Assembly (NCBI GenBank): GCA_001920415.1
Contig: MNJR01000011.1
Location: 62,001-126,000, forward strand
Reading direction: 5' to 3'
Length of the DNA: 64,000 bases
DNA from: Acidobacteria bacterium 13_1_20CM_3_53_8
Lineage (GTDB): Bacteria; Acidobacteriota; Blastocatellia; Pyrinomonadales; Pyrinomonadaceae
Position 1 is the stretch's first letter; each line of letters begins with the position of its first letter. The position numbers and the translations under genes were made by a program. Below the pieces are notes generated by a model. The model was not told the origin of the DNA. It was given only the letters and a program-made list of their open reading frames with translations, and did no database searches. Below are positions 51,827 to 62,189 of this stretch, in pieces.

Positions 51827-53236
51827 ATGAGCCAGATGGTTTGTGAAGAGACGGAATTAATGTACTCGAAAATCATCGAGCGCTACGCGCACTATTTCGA
51901 CCGACCAGACTTGCGCCTGCGATTCCTAAGTAGCGCTCTTCAGCAAGCCGCAACGAACGAGAAGCTGGACGAAGCGCTCAGCCGTTATGAGTTTTTGGGG
52001 CAGTACAAGTTTTTTCAGAGACTGGTGAAGTTGACGCTTGAGCTGCGTTTCTACAGAGTTGTCTTTCGAGAGGTGCGTAATCTACTCCCGAACTCTCCGA
52101 AGGCGCAGTTGCGACTGCTGCTGCGCAACCGCGCGCCTGTGTCAGCGCGATTTCTCTTCCGCTGCTACCAATTTCGCTACGCGCTCGGCGGCGCAAGCGT
52201 TGCCGCTATGGCTCTGCTTTTCGTAGGCCTCTATTCGGGAGTTGTCTGGTCAGCGCGCCGCGCCGAAAGTCGCGTTGCCGTACAGAATCAACCTCAACTT
52301 GCCAGCGCCAGCAATCGAGCGCCGCAGCCTAGCGTGACGTATCTGCCCGACTACAAGCCGGAAAGAGTGTGGCTCGTGGAGCAGCGAGACAACTATGAGC
52401 GATACAGCAACGGTGGTCGCATTCTCATAGACTACACTACGGAGAATCACGCGCGCGGCTATTACGTCTGGCCGCACGACAACAAGAGCGCGGTTGACCC
52501 TACGGTGAGGCGCGAACCCATAGGCATCCTCTATCACACATCTGAGAGCGACCTTGTTGAGTTCACGTCCGACAATAATCAATCAATAGAGGTTCACACG
52601 CGCGGCCTGCTCGAATACGTGCGGCGCAATAGGTCGTACAACTACGTGATTGATCGCTTCGGCCAGATTTATCGCATAGTGCGCGACGACCACGCGGCGA
52701 ACCACGCGGGCAATTCCGTGTGGGAAGATCAAAAGGGAATTTACGTTGGACTGAACGAAAGTTTTTTGGGCGTCTGCTTTGAGACCAACAGCGAGGCTGG
52801 TTCTCTGGACGAGCAATTGACGGAAGCGCAGTTGGTGTCGGGTCGCCTGCTGACGCAAATCTTGCGCAGCCGCTACCAGATTGACGACGCGGATTGCGTC
52901 ACGCACGGCCTGGTCTCCGTAAACCCATCGAACATGCTCATATGCTATCACCACGACTGGGCCAGGAATTTTCCGTTCGAGGCTTTCGGGCTTTCGAACA
53001 AGTACAAGGTCGCCCCTGCGAGCGTGCGCGAACTGGGCTTCAATTACGATGAAGAGACTCTGAGCAAAATCGGCGGAGCGGTCTGGGAGGGCGTCCGTCT
53101 GGCCGAGCAGGAGTTTAAGAAGAAAGCTGAGCAGGCTGGATTGACTACGGACGAGATGCGGCGCGAGATGCGCGAGCGCTATCGCTTGCAGATGGTTCCA
53201 ATTCAGACTCTTAGAGAGCATTTCAAAACCTCTTAG
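51827..53236 (+). CDS. Membrane-anchored N-acetylmuramoyl-L-alanine amidase (Amidase_2)
   Basis: A protein of 469 aa. A cytoplasmic helical region (1-120) precedes a membrane span (~127-147, ALGGASVAAMALLFVGLYSG). Downstream is an Amidase_2/PGRP-type zinc domain: LYHTSESDL, NYVIDRFGQIYRIV, NHAGNSVW, GVCFETNSEAG and VTHGLVSVNP. The zinc ligands would include the H in LYH and the H in VTHG. The C-terminus is a charged helix. It probably shares an operon with the SPOR gene. Confidence 0.82.
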   Translation: MSQMVCEETELMYSKIIERYAHYFDRPDLRLRFLSSALQQAATNEKLDEALSRYEFLGQYKFFQRLVKLTLELRFYRVVFREVRNLLPNSPKAQLRLLLRNRAPVSARFLFRCYQFRYALGGASVAAMALLFVGLYSGVVWSARRAESRVAVQNQPQLASASNRAPQPSVTYLPDYKPERVWLVEQRDNYERYSNGGRILIDYTTENHARGYYVWPHDNKSAVDPTVRREPIGILYHTSESDLVEFTSDNNQSIEVHTRGLLEYVRRNRSYNYVIDRFGQIYRIVRDDHAANHAGNSVWEDQKGIYVGLNESFLGVCFETNSEAGSLDEQLTEAQLVSGRLLTQILRSRYQIDDADCVTHGLVSVNPSNMLICYHHDWARNFPFEAFGLSNKYKVAPASVRELGFNYDEETLSKIGGAVWEGVRLAEQEFKKKAEQAGLTTDEMRREMRERYRLQMVPIQTLREHFKTS

Positions 53237-53237
53237 C

Positions 53238-53354
53238 GAACTTTGCTCTTTTCTTTGCGCCTTTGCGTGAACCATCAACTTTCACAAGTCTTGAGTATCA
53301 AGAGAGTTGATGGTTCACGCAAAGGCGCAAAGTTAAAAACTTAAGCTCGCAAAG
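53238..53354. repeat. CTTTGCG-family palindrome
   Basis: The arms CTTTGCGCCTTTGCGTGAACC and its complement, with outer GCGAACTTTG and CTCGCAAAG parts. It lies between the amidase and actin-like genes. Confidence 0.85.
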
Positions 53355-53542
53355 GGTTGAACTAAGGGTTTAGGAATAGCCTTTTAGTCAGGCTCTCAGA
53401 TGATTCAATCGTAGGCGCAAATTTTTTATCTCTTGCGCCAGAGCGAGCAGTGAGATAAATTAGCCATCCGACAGTATTGAGGGCTTTGCAATCCCAGATG
53501 TAACCCACGAAACACACACAATGCTAGAAGAAGGAGAAATAG

Positions 53543-54586
53543 ATGGAAGAGAGAATTGAAACTTCAGCCACATCGAAATCTGATGCGGCGGTGACGGCGA
53601 AACCGGGCGCGCTCGGCCTGGACATAGGTACGAGCCGTATAGTCGCCGCCAACAGCACCTACGATCAAGAGACTCGCTCGCAGCTTAATGCTTTCATCTC
53701 CATGCCCGCTTCGGAGATGGCCGAAAACGTTCTGAAGCAGCGAAATATTGTTTACGAAAAAAACTGCGAGAACCTTTACGTCTACGGCAACGACACGGAT
53801 TTTTTCGCAAGCTTTCTGGATACAGACATGCGCCGCCCAATGCAGTATGGCCTGCTCAACTCTAAGGAGCAGATGAGCCAGCACATCATTCAACTTATAG
53901 TCAAGCGACTCGTCCCGCAATCGCGCAAGGCGGACGTGCTCTGCTTCAGCGTGCCCGGTCGCGGCGAAACCGTTGAAGGAAATCTCGTCTACCACGAGGC
54001 CGTGTTAAAAAGCTTCCTTCAATCATTGGGCTATCAGGCGAAGCCTCTGAACGAGGGAATGGCCGTCGTTTATTCGGAATTGAAGAACGAGAATTTCACG
54101 GGCATAGGGATTAGCTGCGGCGGCGGCATGTGCAACGTGGCGGTCTCGTTCATGGCTATGCCTGTGATTACGTTCAGCGTCCCGCGCGGTGGCGATTACA
54201 TTGACACGAACGTCGCAGCCGTTTTGAACGAGACGCCCTCGCGCGTTCGCCTCTTCAAAGAGGAGAAGCTAGACCTTGGGCGACCCGGCGATGATGATCT
54301 GAGCCGCGCGCTCAACATCTACTACGATGACGTGCTGCAAACTTTGATTGACAAGCTGCGCATGGAGTTCAGGGCGCAGAGCCAGTTGCCGCGCATTGAT
54401 CGCCCCATGCCTGTAGTCGTCGCCGGAGGCTCGTCCATGCCCGATGGCTTCCTGAAAAAATTCGAGGGCATGCTACACGCTGGCGGCGAATTCCCGATTC
54501 AACTCGCAGACGTTCGCATGGCAAAAGACCCTTTGACTGCAACTGCGCGCGGCTGCTATATCGCCGCAATGTCAGAGATTAAGTAG
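53543..54586 (+). CDS. Divergent actin-like ATPase
   Basis: A protein of 347 aa with the actin/Hsp70 fold. Phosphate-1 is LGLDIGTSRIV (~24-34), the second phosphate loop GIGISCGGGMCNVAV (~190-204) and the adenosine motif VVVAGGSSMPDGF (~293-305). The Asp normally preceding the second loop (VVDIGGGT in MreB) is Ser here. Like MreB and ParM relatives it could polymerise, but the altered loop makes ATPase activity uncertain. A free N-terminal tail of ~25 residues precedes the fold. AGAAGGAG upstream fixes the start. Confidence 0.82.
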   Translation: MEERIETSATSKSDAAVTAKPGALGLDIGTSRIVAANSTYDQETRSQLNAFISMPASEMAENVLKQRNIVYEKNCENLYVYGNDTDFFASFLDTDMRRPMQYGLLNSKEQMSQHIIQLIVKRLVPQSRKADVLCFSVPGRGETVEGNLVYHEAVLKSFLQSLGYQAKPLNEGMAVVYSELKNENFTGIGISCGGGMCNVAVSFMAMPVITFSVPRGGDYIDTNVAAVLNETPSRVRLFKEEKLDLGRPGDDDLSRALNIYYDDVLQTLIDKLRMEFRAQSQLPRIDRPMPVVVAGGSSMPDGFLKKFEGMLHAGGEFPIQLADVRMAKDPLTATARGCYIAAMSEIK

Positions 54587-54818
54587 GCGCGGCCCCGACG
54601 CTCTCCTTCGCTTGTGTGTGCGAAGTGGGAAGGCCGGGTCGTCGAGCAGCGCGAGTGATAGCAGAGGATAAACGAGAAATTTCCGAATCAAGATTTTAAT
54701 TTGAAAGCTCAAATTAAAAACCCTCAGATTTGAAAACTTCTTCTCCTCAATCTTCGCTAAAACTTCGCTCTGCTCGGCGGCTGCGGCCTGTTATTTTGGT
54801 TCACACTCAAAAAAAGAA
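54587..54818. other. Intergenic stretch after the actin-like gene
   Basis: There is an imperfect GC-rich hairpin around 54590-54660 (GACGCTC...GTCGTCGAGC). No gene was recognised. Confidence 0.4.
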
Positions 54819-54840
54819 GCTGCTGGCGATTACCAGCAGC
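54819..54840. terminator. Bidirectional hairpin terminator
   Basis: 8-base stem GCTGCTGG/CCAGCAGC, with A-rich sequence before and TTTTTCTT after it. Confidence 0.88.
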
Positions 54841-54927
54841 TTTTTCTTCACGCGGTTCTTTCAAAAAAATCTTGACTCAAGTAAAGGATTAGCGCTGATG
54901 AAAGAGCAAGATGATGAGAAGAGAAAG

Positions 54928-55012
54928 AACTATCCACGCGCACCACACTAAATAACACGAATGAAGGAGCTATTTCTTTTCGTGTTATTTAGTGTGGGTT
55001 CGTGGATTGTTT
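54928..55012. repeat. ACACGAA/AACACGA-family palindrome
   Basis: The arms CCACACTAAATAACACGA and TCGTGTTATTTAGTGTGG, with outer TATCCACG and CGTGGATTG. Confidence 0.88.
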
Positions 55013-55048
55013 TTATCTGCACCGATTCCTGGCATAAGCCAAATCTTC

Positions 55049-55372
55049 TCAATCTTCGTTACCGCGCCCCGCGCGCGCTATAATCTCTTTGAGCTTCTCT
55101 CTCTCCTCTTCGGAAACTTCTGCGAAGCGCACGCCGAAGCCAAGCCTTTCCAGACGGTAGTAAATCTCACCACGCAGCATAAGAGGCGAACCCAGACTGT
55201 TTTTAAGATCAACGTGAATCGTCTGTCCTACGATAACTTCCGCCTTAGTCTGAATAAAACAACTGTCCACACTCAAGCTGGTCATCTTCCCGTTGCGCGG
55301 GCACTCTTCGGTCACGCCCCAGTGAATGTGCACAGAAGTGCGCACGCGCCCCTTTTCATCACCAGTCATCAT
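55049..55372 (-). CDS. PilZ-like domain protein
   Basis: A 107-aa single-domain protein. KGRVRTSVHIHWGV, then SLSVDSCFIQTKAEV and LRGEIYYRLERLGFGVRF follow the PilZ strand order. The canonical RxxxR and DxSxxG residues are poorly kept (R8/R10 and SVDSC), so c-di-GMP binding is doubtful. It resembles the PilZ protein at 9844-10224. Confidence 0.72.
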   Translation of the reverse strand: MMTGDEKGRVRTSVHIHWGVTEECPRNGKMTSLSVDSCFIQTKAEVIVGQTIHVDLKNSLGSPLMLRGEIYYRLERLGFGVRFAEVSEEEREKLKEIIARAGRGNED

Positions 55373-55407
55373 CTTATATTAAGAAAAGCTTTCTCCTCTC
55401 GAATGCT

Positions 55408-57240
55408 TCAAGCGCTAGTCTCTGACTCCAATTCCTCGTTGCGCGAGCCGTCGGCGTATTGCAGTTTGTAGAGACGCCAATAGAGACCGCGCTTTGCCAG
55501 AAGTTCTTGATGCGTGCCCTGCTCGCGTATCTCTCCGTGATGCATGACGACTATGCGGTCGGCTCGCTGAATGGTCGAAAGACGGTGAGCTATGACGATT
55601 GAAGTGCGGTCGCGCATCACGCGCTCTATGGCTTGCTGTATGAGTTGCTCTGTCTCCGTATCAATCGAGCTTGTCGCTTCGTCAAGGATAAGCACTGCCG
55701 GGTTGAAGGCGAGCGCGCGTGCGAACGAGATCAACTGCTTCTGCCCTACTGAAAAGCCCGCGCCGCGCTCTTTCACTTCCGTGCGGTATCCTTCGGGCAG
55801 ACGCTTGATGAAATTCTCGGCGCGAACTTCACTGGCAGCCCAGCGTATGCGCTCGTCCGCAATGTCAGCATGTCCCAAACGTATGTTGCTCTCGACCGTT
55901 CCGCTAAACAGGAAAACATCCTGAAGCACGACCGCGAAGTTTTCTCGGAGTGATTGCAAATCCCAGTCGCGCACGTCAACGCCGTCCAGAAGAATGCGCC
56001 CGCGCTGCACATCGTAGAAGCGCATAAAGAGATTCGTGATGGTGGTTTTGCCTGCGCCAGTGTGGCCTACGAAAGCTACAGACTGCCCCGGCTCGACCGC
56101 GAATGAGACGTCCCGCAGCACCCAGTCTTCATTCTTATAAGCGAACCAGACGTTCTCGAACTCTATGCGACCAGCGGCTCGCCCAGTCTTCTTCGGCTCT
56201 TCGGGCGTCAGAATTTGAATCGGCAGATCGAGCGCGCGGAAAATTCTGTGCGACGCAACGACAGCCGCCTGAAGCACGTTGTACTTGTCCGAAATATCGC
56301 GTATAGGCTGAAAGAGCAGACCCGAATACTGTATGAATGCGACGAGCGCACCGAGACTTAGCACAGTATGGCCGGGCGTGTTCTGCATCACGCGCCAGCC
56401 GCCGTACCAGATTACGAGCGCGATTCCTATTGCCGAGATGAAATCAACGAGCGGGAAGAAGACTGCGTAATAAAAGATGGTTTCAATGTTGGCGTTGCGA
56501 TAGTCGTCGTTGATGTCATCGAAGCGCCGCAGAGATTTTTCTTCGGCGTTGAAAAGTTGAACGGTCTGCGCGCCGTAAAGATGTTCCTGCAAAAATGCGT
56601 TGATGCGCGCGATACGTGTTCTGACCATGTCATAGCCGCGACGCGCCCCTTTGCGAAACCAACTCGTAGCGGCGAATAGCAGTGGGACTGTAAGAAGCGA
56701 GACGAACGTGAGCCGCGCGTCCATGTAGAACATCATGAACATTATGGCGACTATCTGCACAACGTCGCCCAGAAGTTCAATGATGCCGGAGGTGAAAAGT
56801 TCGTTGAGCGCGTCAACATCGGAAGTGAGCCGCGTCATGATGCGCCCCACAGGGTTGCGGTCGAAGTAGGCGACCTCCTGATGCTGCATCTTGTTGTAAA
56901 GCTCGCGGCGCAGGTCGAACATCACGTATTGGCCTACGGTGTTCAGTAGCACGGCCTGAAAATATGAGAAGACCAGACGAACAAGCTGCACCGCAACGTA
57001 AACGAGAACGAAGAGCGTCAGGCCGTTCGTGGCGCGCGGCATTATGAACCAGTCAATCGAATACTGAGTGAACTTCGGCTGAAGTATGCCGAGCAGGTTC
57101 AAAAGCAGCGTTAGAAATAGCGCGGGGAAAAGCATACGCAAGTAAGGCTTCAAGTAGCGCAAGAGCCTGCGCGCAACCTGAAGATCGTAAGTCTTCCCGA
57201 TTGACTCTTCTTCGTGAAATTGTTTGACCGCAGTTGCCAT
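55408..57240 (-). CDS. ABC exporter half-transporter with degenerate signature
   Basis: A protein of 610 aa: six membrane spans (~35-320), then an ATPase with Walker A GHTGAGKT (392-399), signature FSVGQ (496-500, not LSGGQ) and Walker [10 protein letters not shown] with the catalytic Glu. It pairs with the gene at 57903, whose Walker B lacks the Glu. Together they make a heterodimer with one working ATP site, like BmrCD/TmrAB-type multidrug exporters. Confidence 0.92.
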   Translation of the reverse strand: MATAVKQFHEEESIGKTYDLQVARRLLRYLKPYLRMLFPALFLTLLLNLLGILQPKFTQYSIDWFIMPRATNGLTLFVLVYVAVQLVRLVFSYFQAVLLNTVGQYVMFDLRRELYNKMQHQEVAYFDRNPVGRIMTRLTSDVDALNELFTSGIIELLGDVVQIVAIMFMMFYMDARLTFVSLLTVPLLFAATSWFRKGARRGYDMVRTRIARINAFLQEHLYGAQTVQLFNAEEKSLRRFDDINDDYRNANIETIFYYAVFFPLVDFISAIGIALVIWYGGWRVMQNTPGHTVLSLGALVAFIQYSGLLFQPIRDISDKYNVLQAAVVASHRIFRALDLPIQILTPEEPKKTGRAAGRIEFENVWFAYKNEDWVLRDVSFAVEPGQSVAFVGHTGAGKTTITNLFMRFYDVQRGRILLDGVDVRDWDLQSLRENFAVVLQDVFLFSGTVESNIRLGHADIADERIRWAASEVRAENFIKRLPEGYRTEVKERGAGFSVGQKQLISFARALAFNPAVLILDEATSSIDTETEQLIQQAIERVMRDRTSIVIAHRLSTIQRADRIVVMHHGEIREQGTHQELLAKRGLYWRLYKLQYADGSRNEELESETSA

Positions 57241-57273
57241 CAGAGTTTTATGAAAATTCTCAACCGACGAAAT

Positions 57274-57723
57274 TCAAATCCTGCTTCTGTAAGAAGCGCT
57301 AATGACGTGCTCGCGCTTCGGCACGTGCAGCAGCATCCCCACCGCCGCAAGTACGAAGAGAAGATAGTAATAGCGCTCGCCTGTTACTAGAAAGTCGAGC
57401 AGTCCAAGTATTCCTGCAACCTCTGTCAGCGCGAAAGAAACGATGAAAGCGCTAACAAGATTTTCAATCCTCTGCGTCTCGAAAGCTCGCGCAAGAAGTT
57501 TCATCTTAACAATCACAGAAGCCAGGACAGACGAAGCTCCCACAGCCATGAACACAAAGCTCACCGCGTCCGTCTCGCTGCTCGTATGTGGCCGCTTGCC
57601 TATGAAGATAGTGAGCAAGAAAAAGAGTCCTATAGAGCAGAGTATTGCGAACCAGAGGATGCGCAGCGTGCGCAAGCGCGCCGCAATAGTTCTCTCATCC
57701 GGCTGCGAATTGAGGGGTTGCAT
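57274..57723 (-). CDS. Small four-span membrane protein
   Basis: 149 aa with hydrophobic stretches at ~27-43, ~55-75, ~88-108 and ~115-133. It lies between the two exporter halves in the same direction, which suggests an accessory role. No family was recognised. Confidence 0.68.
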   Translation of the reverse strand: MQPLNSQPDERTIAARLRTLRILWFAILCSIGLFFLLTIFIGKRPHTSSETDAVSFVFMAVGASSVLASVIVKMKLLARAFETQRIENLVSAFIVSFALTEVAGILGLLDFLVTGERYYYLLFVLAAVGMLLHVPKREHVISASYRSRI

Positions 57724-57775
57724 CCTATCTCCTTTCTTCTAAATCGAAGCGCAGAGAATTGGGGCAAGAAAGAGA

Positions 57776-57868
57776 TTGTCCACGAAGCCACACGAAATTA
57801 CACGAATCAAATATCAACTTTATTCGTGGGCTTCTCTTCGTGCAATTTCGTGTGGCTTCATGGATCAT
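57776..57868. repeat. ACACGAA-family palindrome
   Basis: The arms CACGAAGCCACACGAAATT and AATTTCGTGTGGCTTCATG, within the exporter gene group. Confidence 0.88.
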
Positions 57869-57902
57869 GTTTTCGGCATCTCCCAATCAGACAAGTTTCG
57901 AT

Positions 57903-59645
57903 TTAGCTTGCGGCCAACTCTTCTTCCAGCAGTTGCCGCTCGTAAAGGTCTGCGTACTCGCCGCCGAAAGCGAGCAGTTCTTCGTGCGTGCCGCGCTCTA
58001 TTATCTCGCCATCATCGAGCACGCAGATCAAGTCTGCATCACGAACTGTAGAGATTCTGTGCGAGACTATCAAACTCGTGCGGTCACGCATCACGCCGCG
58101 CAACCGGCCCAGGATTTTCTCTTCAGTGTAAGTATCAACTGAAGAGAGCGCGTCGTCCAGAATTAAGATTTTAGGTTGACGAATAACTGCGCGGGCAATC
58201 GCAGTGCGCTGCTTCTGTCCGCCGGAAAGTGTGATGCCGCGCTCGCCAACCATCGTGTCGAAGCCTTCTGGAAAACCGCGCACATCGTCCGTTAGCCCCG
58301 CTATCTCGGCAGCCCATTCGACCTCTGCGCGCTCGGCCTTTTCAACGCCAAAGGCAATGTTATCGGCCAGCGTGTCGCTGAAAAGAAAAGTTTCCTGAGG
58401 GACTGCGCCAATGCCTGCGCGCAACTGTGCGAGCGAGTAATCGCGCACCGAAATGCCGTCAACGAAGACTGTGTCGGGCGGCGCTTCCATAAGACGTGGG
58501 ATTAAATTCACCAGAGTTGATTTGCCGCTTCCAGTGCGGCCTACGAATGCTACAATCTGCCCCGCCTCAATCGTTAGATTGATGTTGCGAAGCGCTGCGT
58601 CGCGCGTCTCGCTGTAGCGGAAATTCAGGTTGCGGAATTCAATCTGCCCCTGAATCGGCGGCTGCTCCTTAACATCTGGGGCGTCTCTAATCTCAGGATT
58701 AACGGCGAACACGGAGTTCATGCGTTTCAAGCTTGCAGTCCCGCGCTGGTACAGGTTCACAACATAGCCCAGCGCTATGAGCGGCCAGATTAGCCGCGCC
58801 AGATAAAGATTGAACTCCGTGAATTGGCCCACAGTGATTTTTCCGCTAACCGCCTGCGGCACGCCGTACCAGATAATCAGTATGAAGCCGAAGCCGATTA
58901 GAAACTGCATAAGCGGGCGCATGATGGCTTCAATTTTAACTAGGCCCAGGTTGCGATTGGCGTACTCGCGGTTCAACTGATTGAACGCTTCTATCTCCGC
59001 GCCCTCTTGCGCGTATGCGCGCACGACCCTGACGCCTGTAAAATTCTCCTGGGCACGCGCCGTTATCTGCGCAAAAAAGTCTTGAATCTTCCCGAAGCGC
59101 ACGTGAACCTGCTGGCCGAAGAATTTTACAGTGAGCGATACGAGCGGCATCGTAACGAATAGCAGAAGCGTCAGACGCCAGTTGATGTAGAACATTATGG
59201 GCAGCACTATTACTACGACGAAGACCGTTTGCAGCGTGTACATGATGAACGGCCCGGCAAGTTGACGCACCGCAGCCAGATCGTTTGTAGCGCGTGCCAT
59301 CAGGTCGCCCGTGCGGTGCTCGTTAAAGAAAGAGAGCGGCTGGTCAACAAGATGCGCGTAAAAATCTTTGCGCAAGTCGTATTCGACGTGGCGCGACATG
59401 CCTATCAGAATTCGCCGCTGCAAAAAGAGGAAGATGCCGCTGATGAGGCTCGCGCCAAGAACTTTCAGCGCTGCCATAGTCAATTTTGACCATGTTATCT
59501 GCTCCCAATGCTCGTCAATCGCCCGTCCTACTATGAGCGGGATGAGCAGATTGAAAACGGTTCCGGCCAGTATGCAGATGATGCCTATGGTGAGTGGCGT
59601 TTTGTATGGCCGAAAGTAACGGAAAAATTTTCGCAGGTCATCCAT
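57903..59645 (-). CDS. ABC exporter half-transporter with degenerate Walker B
   Basis: A protein of 580 aa: six spans (~18-310), ATPase with Walker A GRTGSGKS (369-376), canonical LSGGQ (473-477) and Walker [10 protein letters not shown], where Asp 498 replaces the catalytic Glu. In a heterodimer its Walker motifs would face the partner's FSVGQ to form the inactive site, and its LSGGQ would complete the active one. It is the first gene of the three-gene group. Confidence 0.92.
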   Translation of the reverse strand: MDDLRKFFRYFRPYKTPLTIGIICILAGTVFNLLIPLIVGRAIDEHWEQITWSKLTMAALKVLGASLISGIFLFLQRRILIGMSRHVEYDLRKDFYAHLVDQPLSFFNEHRTGDLMARATNDLAAVRQLAGPFIMYTLQTVFVVVIVLPIMFYINWRLTLLLFVTMPLVSLTVKFFGQQVHVRFGKIQDFFAQITARAQENFTGVRVVRAYAQEGAEIEAFNQLNREYANRNLGLVKIEAIMRPLMQFLIGFGFILIIWYGVPQAVSGKITVGQFTEFNLYLARLIWPLIALGYVVNLYQRGTASLKRMNSVFAVNPEIRDAPDVKEQPPIQGQIEFRNLNFRYSETRDAALRNINLTIEAGQIVAFVGRTGSGKSTLVNLIPRLMEAPPDTVFVDGISVRDYSLAQLRAGIGAVPQETFLFSDTLADNIAFGVEKAERAEVEWAAEIAGLTDDVRGFPEGFDTMVGERGITLSGGQKQRTAIARAVIRQPKILILDDALSSVDTYTEEKILGRLRGVMRDRTSLIVSHRISTVRDADLICVLDDGEIIERGTHEELLAFGGEYADLYERQLLEEELAAS

Positions 59646-59735
59646 AGAGATTCGACACCCGTGCTTCGTAACAGCTAAAGAAAGTGTTAGCTGCTATGAT
59701 GCGCGATTTTCGCTTCGGATGCCAAATGCAAAAGC

Positions 59736-59866
59736 AGGGATGAGGGCGGAGGGATGAGGGATGAGTAGGAATTGATAGATTGATTCATTTATTCATTGGT
59801 TCAATGGGTCAATGATTAAATGAATAAATTCTTCTTATTCATCCCTCATCCCTCCGCCCTCATCCC
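59736..59866. repeat. GGATGAG heptad palindrome enclosing an octad palindrome
   Basis: The outer arms are GGGATGAGGGCGGAGGGATG and complement. The inner part uses ATTGATTC-type units like 50138-50200. Confidence 0.85.
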
Positions 59867-59870
59867 TTTC

Positions 59871-61604
59871 TTAGAGGGGAAGAGTTGAAGAGGTTTCGGC
59901 GTCTTCGCTCTCGGTTAGAAAATTTTCTGCCGGGCAGTCGCTCTGTTCGTCGTCTTCTGTTTTATCACTCTCGAAGAAGTCATTCGCCTGTTCCTCATAC
60001 TCAGACTCTGGCGGAGGACTGACGCGGTTGCGTCCCTGATTTTTGGAGCAGTAGAGGGCGCGGTCTGCGGCCACGAAGAGCGTGTCGCGCGAGGAGGCGT
60101 GTATGGGGAAGGTAGCCAGACCGAACGATGCAGTGATGGAATTCAGGCCGGGCACGGAAAGTTTTTCTATGCGCGAGCGCAGACGCTCAGCAACAATTCC
60201 AGCGCCTTCCATACCTGCCTGCGGCAGTATTATGGCGAACTCGTCGCCGCCATAGCGAGCGGGCGTGTCAACGCCCCTGAGTTCTTCGCGCAGAGCGTCT
60301 GCTATGTGGCGCAACGCAAGGTCGCCAACGTCGTGGCCGTAGGTGTCGTTTACTTCCTTGAAATTGTCTACGTCAAACAGCAGTAGCGATATGGGCTGGC
60401 GCATTCGCGTGGCCAGGTGCAGGTCGCGCTCTAGCTGCATCTCGAACGAGCGGCGATTGAAGCAGTTGGTCAGAGGGTCTGTCAGAGCCTGCTGTTGCAT
60501 ATGCGCGAAGAGGCGCGCGTGGTTCACAGCAACGATCACCTGATCCGCCACGGTGTGAAGTAGCATGACTTCGCTCTCTTGCCAGACGCGCGTGGAGTCG
60601 TCAGAGCTTGCCAGCAGAAGCCCCATGAAGCGCTCGTCATAAACTAGAGGCACGGCTGCCACAGGGCGTATGTTTTGTCTCTCAACGTCCGTTGTGACAT
60701 GACCGTCTAGAACATAGCTCTCGTTGTTGCGTGCGACGCGCGACGAGTATGCCTTCAAGTTGTTAATCAACTCGGTCTCTTCCGCGCTCTCTTCGTCCTC
60801 CTCCTCATGCGCGCCGTCGCGGAAATAGCAGCAAGTCAGAGGCTCGCTGCCCGCCTCGCCTTCCACGTGCAGCGCACAGTGCTGCAATTTCAGAGCATGC
60901 CCGACTTCGTTGACTGTAGTCTGCAAGATACTGCTTATCTCCAGAGAACTTCTGATGGCTGTGGCAATGCGGTTGATGGCTATCTCGCGCCCGGCCTGCT
61001 CTTGAAGCAGACGCGCGAGCTTCGTAGTCACGCTCACAGTCAATTGCAGCGAAGTCGCTTTCGGCATTGATAGACGCACAGCGCTCTCGAATGAGAAGGC
61101 TTGCGCGTGTCGCTCTGCCTTGAGACGCGCCATAAGAAATTCAAGCGCCGAATAAACTATGTCAGGCTCGAACGTCCATATAACGTCGTCGCCTTCGTCT
61201 TCTCCATCGTCGCCCCTATGCACGGAAGCGAGCAGCCCGGAAAAGCGCGCGTCCGCAATGACTACGAAACGCTCATTTGCAATCTCGCGCTCGCCGCGTT
61301 GCAAGAGCACTGGTTCACGATCCTGCTCGCTTGTGCGCAGAGGCATCTCGTTGAGCGCGTCGTCATGCGAGACCATGAAGTAAGCGCGGTTGGCGGCTCG
61401 CCCGACTTCACGCACGCGGGAAAGCTCGCGCAACGTGCGCTCGGCCTTAAACGGCAAACTCTCTACTACGAGCGACGAGAGATTATTCTCAAGCACCACG
61501 TCCTCGAAGTAGCGATGAAGCTGGGCTATGGTCTGCTCTGCACAGCGCACAGAGGTAAGCTGTCGTGCGTGTTGAGTGAGCAGGGCGTTATAGAGCGAGT
61601 ACAT
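59871..61604 (-). CDS. GAF-GGDEF diguanylate cyclase
   Basis: A protein of 577 aa. The N-terminal ~200 residues form an unassigned sensor region without a signal peptide. A GAF domain (~205-370) precedes a GGDEF domain with intact GGDEF at 452-456 and an I-site RGVD at 443-446. It should make c-di-GMP with product inhibition. The C-terminus is acidic. It is one of two c-di-GMP enzymes in the window. Confidence 0.9.
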   Translation of the reverse strand: MYSLYNALLTQHARQLTSVRCAEQTIAQLHRYFEDVVLENNLSSLVVESLPFKAERTLRELSRVREVGRAANRAYFMVSHDDALNEMPLRTSEQDREPVLLQRGEREIANERFVVIADARFSGLLASVHRGDDGEDEGDDVIWTFEPDIVYSALEFLMARLKAERHAQAFSFESAVRLSMPKATSLQLTVSVTTKLARLLQEQAGREIAINRIATAIRSSLEISSILQTTVNEVGHALKLQHCALHVEGEAGSEPLTCCYFRDGAHEEEDEESAEETELINNLKAYSSRVARNNESYVLDGHVTTDVERQNIRPVAAVPLVYDERFMGLLLASSDDSTRVWQESEVMLLHTVADQVIVAVNHARLFAHMQQQALTDPLTNCFNRRSFEMQLERDLHLATRMRQPISLLLFDVDNFKEVNDTYGHDVGDLALRHIADALREELRGVDTPARYGGDEFAIILPQAGMEGAGIVAERLRSRIEKLSVPGLNSITASFGLATFPIHASSRDTLFVAADRALYCSKNQGRNRVSPPPESEYEEQANDFFESDKTEDDEQSDCPAENFLTESEDAETSSTLPL

Positions 61605-61766
61605 TAGGATTCAGAAGCGGACTACGCGCAGGCGTGAAGCGTCAGCCAGAAGATTTGCGAAACGCTGCCGCCAAGGGAAGCGGGCAACGAGGGCAAAACT
61701 ATTTTGGCACGGACAAACATTTTTGTCTATACTATTCTGAAAAGTTTTAGATAAAAATGAGAGGCT

Positions 61767-62189
61767 TCAGGCAAGCCGCAAATAGGCCGTAAGTGCTGTA
61801 GCTATAAGAGCTTTCGCGTCATCCGTGACGTCAACCGAGACGGTTATCATGCGCCGCCCGGCGCGAAGGACGCGGGCACGCGCCGTAATGCGCCCTTCTG
61901 TGACAGGGCGCAGGTAATGAACGGTCAGGTCAACGGTCGTAGTGCTTTCGCCCGCGTCCAGCAATGTGAGGATGGCAAAGGCCGAGGCTGTGTCAATCAG
62001 AGAGGCAGTCACACCGCCGTGCAGCACCCCTCGATTTTGAAGAAGCTGCTCGCAGACTTCCATGTGAAGCGTGGCCTCGCCCCTTTCAATCGCGCCTATC
62101 TCGATTCCTAGAAGGCTAGCATAAGGGACGTGCGCGAAAGCTTCACGAATCCGCTGCTCGCGCTCCTCAGAAACCTTCTCGCGCGTCAT
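61767..62189 (-). CDS. PaaI-type hotdog thioesterase
   Basis: A protein of 140 aa. The hotdog-fold acyl-CoA thioesterase motif is NRGVLHGGVTASLIDTASAF, and VDLTVHYLRPV follows. The substrate is unknown. The start overlaps the YbjQ-like stop by 4 bases. Confidence 0.88.
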   Translation of the reverse strand: MTREKVSEEREQRIREAFAHVPYASLLGIEIGAIERGEATLHMEVCEQLLQNRGVLHGGVTASLIDTASAFAILTLLDAGESTTTVDLTVHYLRPVTEGRITARARVLRAGRRMITVSVDVTDDAKALIATALTAYLRLA

